DNA from: Reticulitermes lucifugus | Lineage: Eukaryota; Arthropoda; Insecta; Blattodea; Rhinotermitidae | DNA length: 22,836 nucleotides | Direction: 5' to 3' | Assembly (NCBI GenBank): GCA_026260175.1 | Contig: JAKCWW010007587.1 | Location: 306 to 23,141 of the forward strand | Shown here: piece after piece, positions 18,601-22,836 of the stretch | Numbering within the stretch: position 1 is the stretch's first letter | Layout: every line of letters starts with the position of its first letter | The notes under the pieces: model-generated | Seen by the model: only the letters and a program-made list of their open reading frames with translations | What the model was told of the DNA's origin: nothing | Database searches by the model: none | Made by a program: the position numbers and the translations under genes

Positions 18601-21545
18601 CTCTGTTCACCGTTCAAGTTGTGTGGTTATGCACAGGAATAGCTTTTCTGTGTTGCAATGAAAGTAATATGCTTGCTATATTACACACATCAACTGTGAA
18701 TATTCTTGATTCAGAGTACCACAAAGCTGAATCAAGGAAGTTCAATGCATCATTACATTAGTACAGAATCAGAAGAAACACCAATAAGATTCCAGCACTC
18801 TTGCAATAGCATACTTTTTTGTGGGTTATGTAATGATGTTGTCAGTAATGTGAATTATACAGTGCTGAATAATAGGGTGTTTGATGAATGATGAAATGGG
18901 AAGGATTTGGAAGGAGGTGGTCATTACTAAATTGAGGTACTATCCCAAAAGTTGTCTGAAAGGACTGGGAAAACCCTGAAAAATCTGTTAAGATTGCCAG
19001 TGTCCTGGCCAAGATTTGAACCAGGCACCACAGTATACTATTTAGTTTTAGCAATTCTAAAAGGGGAGCCTTCCTAAAGTGGAAAATGATCCAAAAGTTG
19101 TAGACGAAAGAATCAATAACATACCAGTAAATGATAACTAATGTAAATTGAAACCTTTTTCCTGAGCTCTTAGTCTGAGACTATTTTTCACAGCCGTCCA
19201 GACCGGCCCTGGGGCCTACCCAGCCTCCTATACTATGGGTACCGAGTCTCTTTCCCGGGGGGTAAAGCGGCCGGGGCGTGGAGTTGACCACCCACCCCCA
19301 TCTAGTGCCAGGGTTAAAGAAAGAGTAGAGCTATACCTCTACTCCCCTTCTGGGCCTTTGTGGCCTGTTCTAGGGAGAACTTTACCTTTACCTTAGTCTG
19401 GGACTTCACTTTCACATACACAGTTTTCATAAGAAGTTTCTTTTCAGCTTGTCAGTAACAATGGATTTACTTATAACAGAAGAATACAGTGAACTGCTTG
19501 GAACCTCTCACAAAAAGAACCCTGGGGTACCATGGGAGGTCCTGGGATTCTGCTTAGCAGTTTGGAAATCATTGACCTACTCTAACCTCTATAATAAGAA
19601 AGTTTTTAAAGCAAACTGAAAATTGTAATTACTTCTTTGAATTTATGGTTACATTCATTCATTCATTTCATTCATTCAATGTACAAATGTACATACCTTT
19701 CAATGATGTGAGCAAAGATAACATGCCCACTGCCACAAGCCCCTGCAACTTGGGTGCCATCACTTGACCATGCGATGTTGAATATACTGCCAGTGTTCGG
19801 TTTCTCCAGAGAATATGACCACTACGCACACATTATGAATAATCAGAGTTCACCATAGATATACATATTTTAGCACTCAAGAATTACAATGATATACCTA
19901 CAATATGCATATAATCAAACCACTGTGTCTTAGTTTTATGACACTGTGTCAGCAGCATATAATACACTGTGTTAAGTGACAGAATGGTTAAGAACTAGCA
20001 GGGATATGGAAGTGGTTACAAATCTCCAGATTCCACAAAATTTGGAGAATTTCTTGGCTAGCTGAGCAGCTACAGTAAAACCCCAATTTAGTGTTCCCGC
20101 ATTTAGTGAAATCCCGGATTGAGTGATGATTTTTTCATGTCCCGGCAATAGCTCCATATAAACAATAAACCTCCATTTAATGAAAACCTCGATTTAGTGA
20201 AATATATTCTAATCCCCCAGCAATTCATTAAATAGGGGTTTTACTGTATTACCCTCTTAAGGAAGGCTCAGCTCCATGGAGTTACTTAGTTACTGATATG
20301 AAAGTTAGTGTGTTCTACAGTGAGACACTATCCAATATTTTCCTGGAAGCACTAAGGAAAAACACAAAACACCAGAGACAGAACAGCTGGTCTCATGCAC
20401 AGATTTGAATCTGGGCTCTCTCAAATACCAAGCAGGAATGTTAACTACTATACTGCTACATTCAGTAACAAACTAGGGTGTGTATCTGTCATCAAAGTTT
20501 CTGTATTTTTTTATTCTTTTGATTACAAAAATTCTGATAAAACTTCACACAGTATCACAAAAAGTTCTAGCAAGAATTCATGACACCCACTTTCCTTTAA
20601 ATTCTGACATCTCTACAGACAGGCTAAACGACAATGTAAATCAACAATAACACACTCATTAATCTATTTATGTAAAGAATGTGTACTAGCATAGATTCCG
20701 TCTAAATGAATGTTGACAGATTTAACCTCAAAATTTTCTCCAAATGCCAGGTTTTATCATTTTTTAACACAGGGATGTCTTGTACAGAATTTGTAGGTAC
20801 ATGTACATCTGCCTTCACATTGAATCTCCCATTCTTAAATGCAGTGGTTCATCAGCTACTATCATGAAATAATACAGCTTAATATAGGTCTACAATTTTC
20901 TCAGCTGCCATATTATAACATTATACAAAAAATCTCAGAAAAGTTGCACATTTTGAATGGTAATACTCATATATACAATATAAGTTTCATTAAAAATCTG
21001 TCAATATTGGTATTATTCAAACAGTCATTAACTGACATTTTTGCAAAACTGCATTCAGTAGCCCTTCAAACTCTACTTTTACCGATGTAATGATTTCTTT
21101 AATCTGTAAAATATGTGATGAATGTTTCTATTGACAAAGCAATGTTTGGACTTGTATGTTACTTGAAACACAAAAAAATATAATTTTCTGTAAATATTGA
21201 AATGCATTTTACCAAAACTTTCTACAACATCCTTACCAATTCTTCTTTTGAGACCAGCAGCATGCAAAAGTTCTTACGCCATTCAGAAACTCATTCTTAA
21301 AATGAACCAAAGTGAACCAAAATCAAAATAACTCAATACAGTAAGCTTCCACTGAAATCTGTCCCATAATTGGGGTGCTATTTCTTGCATACAAATTAGT
21401 TACTAACCCCTGTTTTGTCACACAATCTTAATGTGTTATAAGAACCAACAGCAAATAGGTCTCCACTTGGAGACCAGGAAATGGATGTAATTGGGTAATC
21501 ATGTGGCTGACTGCAATACAACTGCCTGCCATAGACATCCCACAC
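8456..21545 (-). CDS. IFT80: IFT80 (intraflagellar transport 80 homolog), 3' part of gene, 11 exons
   Basis: IFT80 is a WD40-repeat subunit of the IFT-B complex, which moves cargo along the axoneme to build cilia; in insects it would serve ciliated sensory neurons and flagellated sperm (family knowledge). Eleven minus-strand exons were found by similarity to vertebrate IFT80 recalled from memory. Every intron is GT-AG and all exon phases join, giving 1,656 nt: 551 codons plus TGA. The order is the last blades of propeller 1, propeller 2, then a C-terminal helical region. Landmarks include [91 protein letters not shown] and [13 protein letters not shown]. The first ~225 residues and promoter lie beyond the right edge; no further exon was seen in 21546-22836. 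No frameshift or premature stop is visible, so the gene looks functional. Exon ends are predicted from the sequence without transcript data. Confidence 0.93.
8528..9685 (-). other. IFT80 last intron
   Basis: GT-AG intron of 1,158 bp between the final two coding exons. I see no repeat or conserved element in it beyond AT-rich sequence. Confidence 0.8.
9686..9809 (-). CDS. IFT80: IFT80 exon: C-terminal helical region
   Basis: This exon has 1 base and 41 codons. It encodes [20 protein letters not shown], then [20 protein letters not shown] and [14 protein letters not shown] is nearly identical to the vertebrate protein. The acceptor is tgttctag and the donor is GAG followed by GTAAGA. The split arginine codon is AG plus A. 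Confidence 0.94.
10089..10228 (-). CDS. IFT80: IFT80 exon: C-terminal helical region
   Basis: This exon has 46 codons plus 2 bases. It encodes [20 protein letters not shown], then [20 protein letters not shown] and DLHNWN plus AG. The [17 protein letters not shown] pattern matches the vertebrate helical repeat. The acceptor is ttactacag and the donor is AG followed by GTAACA. A longer open frame overlaps here in another phase and is not real. Confidence 0.92.
10229..12014 (-). other. IFT80 intron containing hAT-like element
   Basis: GT-AG intron of 1,786 bp. It contains the hAT-like element at 11355-11798. Plus-strand open frames at 11031-11333 and 11514-11723 have no recognisable domain. 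Confidence 0.8.
11355..11798. mobile_element. degenerate hAT-like non-autonomous element, about 444 bp
   Basis: The left end reads CGTGGTTCCCAAAGTGTGCT; the right end, reverse complemented, reads CAGTGTTTCCCAAACTTTTT. Both continue into a GCTC-G-GG-CCC block. CAGTG-TTCCCAAA termini are characteristic of hAT elements. Near the left end, CCAGGGGATC occurs twice in tandem. I could not find a convincing 8-bp target duplication (left flank aatagga, right flank cactgat). The interior is AT-rich without a transposase frame. The copy looks old. Confidence 0.6.
12015..12137 (-). CDS. IFT80: IFT80 exon: C-terminal helical region
   Basis: This exon has 41 codons and is phase 0 at both ends. It encodes [20 protein letters not shown], then [20 protein letters not shown] and K. 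The WACLAAMA stretch matches vertebrate IFT80 exactly as recalled. The acceptor is ctgtttcag and the donor is AAG followed by GTGATG. Confidence 0.93.
12138..13151 (-). other. IFT80 intron
   Basis: GT-AG intron of 1,014 bp. It holds a run of 14 G at 12529-12542 and a possible repeat fragment around 12740-12805. Confidence 0.8.
12740..12805. repeat. possible dispersed-repeat fragment
   Basis: The stretch beginning TTTCAGGCTTCTGCCGCGAT and running through GAAATCTGCGGTCTTCTGGG is GC-richer than its surroundings. It resembles, from memory, a dispersed repeat tail seen in polyneopteran insect genomes. No ends or target duplication can be defined. Confidence 0.3.
13152..13323 (-). CDS. IFT80: IFT80 exon: end of propeller 2 into helical region
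   Basis: This exon has 1 base and 57 codons. It encodes [20 protein letters not shown], then [20 protein letters not shown] and [17 protein letters not shown]. This is the most diagnostic exon for IFT80: the I-R-R-x-D-G-S-L and S-S-R-W-D-D-A-x-R-L-C-R patterns mark the move from propeller to alpha-helical repeats. The acceptor is atattcag and the donor is AAG followed by GTATTC. Confidence 0.95.
13324..14683 (-). other. IFT80 intron
   Basis: GT-AG intron of 1,360 bp. It contains an imperfect (CAGT)n/(CAAT)n patch near 13664-13690 and a short (CA)n run at 14161-14176. No transposon ends were recognised. Confidence 0.8.
14684..14831 (-). CDS. IFT80: IFT80 exon: propeller 2 blade (WFYP region)
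   Basis: This exon has 2 bases, 48 codons and 2 bases. It encodes [20 protein letters not shown], then [19 protein letters not shown] and KTVVFKDA, ending in AG. The WFYP and VYVD residues match the vertebrate family. The acceptor is gttttcag and the donor is AG followed by GTAAAT. The split serine codon (AG plus T) is completed at 13323. Confidence 0.92.
15273..15520 (-). mobile_element. tRNA-derived SINE, family A, full-length copy
   Basis: Read on the minus strand, the element starts with a tRNA-like head. The A box TAGCGTAGTTGG (15497-15508) fits the pol III consensus, and the B box GGATCGAATCC (15454-15464) has one difference from GGTTCGANTCC. A unique body follows, then a tail of two TTTACC units. 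The copy is flanked by a 12-bp target-site duplication, TTTTCTGGTATA, at 15261-15272 and 15521-15532. It lies in an IFT80 intron in the same orientation as the gene. The body shares most of its length with the copy at 19183-19391. Confidence 0.88.
15571..15602. repeat. (CAG)n(TAG)n trinucleotide repeat
   Basis: Five or six AGC units pass directly into five TAG units in an IFT80 intron, just beside the family A SINE. It is non-coding here. Confidence 0.85.
16022..16222 (-). CDS. IFT80: IFT80 exon: propeller 2 blade
   Basis: This exon has 2 bases, 66 codons and 1 base. It encodes [12 protein letters not shown], then [20 protein letters not shown] and [13 protein letters not shown], ending KRLCKL plus G. 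The chosen acceptor is tgttccag before TGGTACATTT. A second AG lies 15 nt upstream, in frame, and would add five residues. The donor is G followed by GTTAGT. The preceding exon ends in T, so the junction codon is TTG (Leu). Confidence 0.9.
16223..17401 (-). other. IFT80 intron containing 78-bp tandem duplication
   Basis: GT-AG intron of 1,179 bp with the tandem duplication at 16350-16505. The remainder shows no recognisable element. Confidence 0.8.
16350..16505. repeat. two-copy 78-bp tandem duplication
   Basis: Units at 16350-16427 and 16428-16505 differ at one position (GGCC against GACC at the unit end). Each unit contains a T9 run and CCACACACAGCC. The period is 26 x 3, so a chance plus-strand open frame across it encodes a 26-residue repeat; I do not regard that frame as a gene. 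Confidence 0.93.
17402..17565 (-). CDS. IFT80: IFT80 exon: propeller 2 blade
   Basis: This exon has 1 base, 54 codons and 1 base. It encodes [20 protein letters not shown], then [13 protein letters not shown] and [15 protein letters not shown]. The acceptor is ttggaacag and the donor is T followed by GTATGT. The gene finding here rests on homology and phase, since the exon does not stand out as a long open frame. Confidence 0.9.
17838..18086 (-). CDS. IFT80: IFT80 exon: linker and start of propeller 2
   Basis: This is the longest exon: 1 base, 82 codons, then 2 bases. It encodes [20 protein letters not shown], then [19 protein letters not shown] and [17 protein letters not shown], ending in LLAE plus AG. 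The acceptor is ttggccag and the donor is AG followed by GTTAGT. The residues align without gaps, as I recall it, to the vertebrate stretch joining the two propellers. Confidence 0.93.
18890..19080 (-). mobile_element. SINE family B, copy 1 (degenerate)
   Basis: On the plus strand it opens with ATGGGAAGGATTTGGAAGGA (18895 on) and continues through ACTATCC, CTGAAAGGACT and GGAAAACCCTGAAAA to AGATTTGAACC. The last block is a reversed tRNA B box (GGTTCAAATCT on the minus strand), so the tRNA-like head is at the high-coordinate end. The layout matches, from memory, a SINE common in polyneopteran insects. The A-box end is eroded, so the right boundary is approximate. It shares a 73-74 base block with the copy at 20324. 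Confidence 0.6.
19183..19391 (+). mobile_element. SINE family A, 5'-truncated copy
   Basis: It matches the body of the copy at 15273-15520 in the opposite orientation: TTTTTCACAGCC onward, then GGTAAAGCGG, GTGGAGTTGACCACCCACC and the TTTACC tail. The tRNA-like head is absent. It is flanked by a 14-bp target-site duplication (CTTAGTCTGAGACT at 19169-19182 and CTTAGTCTGGGACT at 19392-19405, one mismatch), so the truncation happened at insertion. It contains about 45 bases near the 3' end (about 19330-19373) that the other copy lacks. Confidence 0.86.
19697..19821 (-). CDS. IFT80: IFT80 exon: last blade of propeller 1
   Basis: This exon has 41 codons plus 2 bases. It begins [18 protein letters not shown] and continues through [18 protein letters not shown] to IIE. 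This is one of the best conserved parts of IFT80. The acceptor is gtgcgtag and the donor is AG followed by GTATGT. The split arginine codon (AG plus A) is completed by the next exon at 18086. Confidence 0.92.
20071..20248 (+). mobile_element. Tigger/pogo-type MITE, 178 bp
   Basis: The terminal inverted repeats are TACAGTAAAACCCCAATTT (20071-20089) and the reverse complement TACAGTAAAACCCCTATTT (20230-20248): 19 bases with two mismatches. They include the terminal TA expected of TA-targeting Tc1/mariner-superfamily elements. Inside are repeated ATTTAGTGAAA-type units. It has no coding capacity. It is related to the partial element at 1-295, with which it shares TTTATATGG, CGGGAC and GCGGGAA blocks. 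Confidence 0.8.
20324..20462 (-). mobile_element. SINE family B, copy 2 with clearer tRNA-like head
   Basis: Reading the minus strand from 20460, the head GTAGCAGTATAGTAGTTAAC resembles a tRNA D-arm/A-box region, and AGATTCAAATCT is a B-box-like site about 45 bases further on. The distance from ACTATCC to AGATTTGAA is 74 here and 73 in the copy at 18890. The blocks CTGGAAGCACTAAGGAAAAAC and CTGAAAGGACTGGGAAAACC occupy the same place. No target duplication was identified. Confidence 0.55.
21408..21545 (-). CDS. IFT80: IFT80 exon (first in window): end of propeller 1
   Basis: This exon has 46 codons and is phase 0 at both ends. It runs from [10 protein letters not shown] to LRLCDKTG and contains [20 protein letters not shown], a WD40 blade of the first propeller; vertebrate IFT80 has a close match here. 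The acceptor is gttacag and the donor is GGG followed by GTTAGT. Its upstream partner exon, which should end near a GEDCKYK-like stretch, is not in the window. Confidence 0.9.
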
Positions 21546-22836
21546 CTGTAACAACAGCACTGTATGAGATCTGAGATTGTCAGGGCAACAGAAATTACAA
21601 AGATTGTGGCCTTCTGGTTATGGTACTATGCAGTTTCATGGGTAGTTAACAGTGTTACAGAGGAACTTGCCTCCATCTTCAGGTTGTAATGGTACTCTCA
21701 TTTAATTACCCTGAAGATGAAGGAAGCAGGTTCCTCCAAAACAAACATTTCTTCTAGCATAACAAAGTCTGTGGGTAAATTAAAGTCAGAGAGACAACAA
21801 GGTGATGACTCTGTACAGCAGCTCAAATCTATTGAATGTATTTGTCTGAAATTGAACTGCAAATTCTGAAGTTACGAAATGCATGGTGAAAAGTACTATT
21901 TCTTAATCACTAAATCAATTGGGGAATATATGTGGCAATCAAAGATTCTGTTTTGTTTGGATGTGAAATTCAGTCTTTTGCCAAAATGAAAAAACATATA
22001 TTGAAGACCTTTGAAAATTAAATGCTGAGGAGAATGTTTGGACCTTCAGATACATTTATACATGCAAATCTTTTCGGGCAATACGTGGCAGCAACACCGC
22101 TGCCAACTAGTGCCAGGAATCATCAATGAACACTGAGCAACATACAGAGAATTTACTGACTAATGGAGCAACTTTTCACATCTCAAAAAGAAACTGTTCC
22201 ATGGAATTAATCAGATGATTTAATTGGACTGATTCAGAAAAGGTACCTTTATAAATGTATGGTGTGAATGTTATTTCATATTTCATATTTATTTTCATTT
22301 TCCATGGATCCGCACAAGGTTACATAAACCACTGGATATAGAAACAGTCAATAAAAGGTACATGTCAGATAATAATTAATAATAATTGATAAGTACTTGC
22401 TGATAGGTAGCAATTGTCATAAATATGGCCCTAACTTTGATACATCATTTGATACTGGTCTATATATTGCAAATTAAACATTAATTATATTATTGAACAA
22501 TTGTGATTCTACAATCATATAATGATGTGGAATATAAAAGAACGTAATCCAATCATAAGTGCCACAATATGGCATAAGTCCAGTTACTACCCGACCAGAA
22601 TCATATAAAATACAAGTAACTTGTAATTATAAAACAACACACATTAAAAGACATTCAATAAAGTAGAAAATGTAAATTGATAAAACCATTAAATTAAATC
22701 ATGTGTACTAAAATTTCCATCATAAGTGAGTTATTAATTTGAAGACGAAATATGAGTTTCAACTGATGCATACATATTCCCACAACAATTGTGATACAAA
22801 AACTAAAGCTTAAGATTTAGTACTGTTAAAATATTC
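21546..22836 (-). other. IFT80 intron (5' part off window), no further exon found
   Basis: I looked on the minus strand for the exon encoding the blade before VWDVYGR (expected to end near GEDCKYK) and did not find it. This stretch is therefore taken as intron. It contains the fold-back at 21660-21737 and AT-rich (AATAATT)n-like sequence near 22370-22392. Confidence 0.6.
21660..21737. repeat. inverted repeat / fold-back, arms about 31 bp
   Basis: The left arm GAGGAACTTGCCTCCATCTT (21660 on, through CAGGTTGTAAT) pairs with the right arm at 21705-21737. The right arm's reverse complement reads GGAGGAACCTGCTTCCTTCA, then TCTTCAGGGTAAT. The spacer is about 14 bases. CATCTTCAGG and AGGAACYTGC are shared. 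The arms can form a hairpin in the IFT80 pre-mRNA. It may be part of an unidentified dispersed repeat. Confidence 0.7.

Larger units (their letters stand above)
18087..19696 (-). other. IFT80 intron with two SINE insertions
   Basis: GT-AG intron of 1,610 bp. It carries a family B SINE (about 18890-19080) and a family A SINE (19183-19391). The plus-strand frames at 18443-18891 are open by chance as far as I can tell; no domain was recognised. Confidence 0.8.
19822..21407 (-). other. IFT80 intron with Tigger-type MITE and SINE
   Basis: GT-AG intron of 1,586 bp. It contains the 178-bp MITE (20071-20248) and the second family B SINE (20324-20462). Nothing else was recognised. Confidence 0.8.

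Noticed and set aside
18443..18891. Overlapping plus-strand open frames in an IFT80 intron
   Set aside because: They are short, in different phases, and no domain or splice structure supports a nested gene.
21546..22836. Search for a further upstream IFT80 exon
   Set aside because: No minus-strand stretch resembled the expected blade (WKAHDG or GEDCKYK-like) next to a GT donor.

Overview
This is a window of animal nuclear DNA, almost certainly from an insect. It is AT-rich, has spliced genes with large introns, and carries microsatellites, tRNA-derived SINEs and small DNA transposons. The SINE types look like those of polyneopteran insects (cockroach, termite, orthopteroid groups). That placement is an inference from memory, not a search result.

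The only protein gene I can support lies on the minus strand: the 3' part of IFT80 (Drosophila name oseg5), an intraflagellar transport complex B protein. Eleven exons between 21545 and 8456 join through GT-AG introns with matching codon phase at every junction. Together they give 551 codons plus a TGA stop. Of these exons, 21408-21545 and 19697-19821 encode the end of the first WD40 propeller. The next four and part of 13152-13323 encode the second propeller, and the rest encode the C-terminal helical region. By comparison with vertebrate IFT80 (about 777 residues), roughly the first 225 residues and the promoter lie beyond the right edge. The frame shows no damage.

Layout: 1-295 holds one end of a Tigger/pogo-type element. 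296-8455 has no gene I can recognise, but it contains a 136-bp gapless palindrome (1601-1736), a second inverted repeat (2426-2616), a 388-bp mariner-like MITE (5660-6047), microsatellites and presumably the IFT80 3' UTR. From 8456 rightwards the window is IFT80 exons and introns. The introns carry a degenerate hAT-like element (11355-11798), two copies of one SINE family with target-site duplications (15273-15520, 19183-19391), two copies of a second SINE family (18890-19080, 20324-20462), a 78-bp tandem duplication (16350-16505), a 178-bp Tigger-type MITE (20071-20248) and a fold-back (21660-21737).

I found no new multi-gene system. The interesting material is in the repeats: paired SINE copies that show how the family inserts and deletes, the large zero-loop palindrome, and a possible in-frame alternative acceptor in IFT80.
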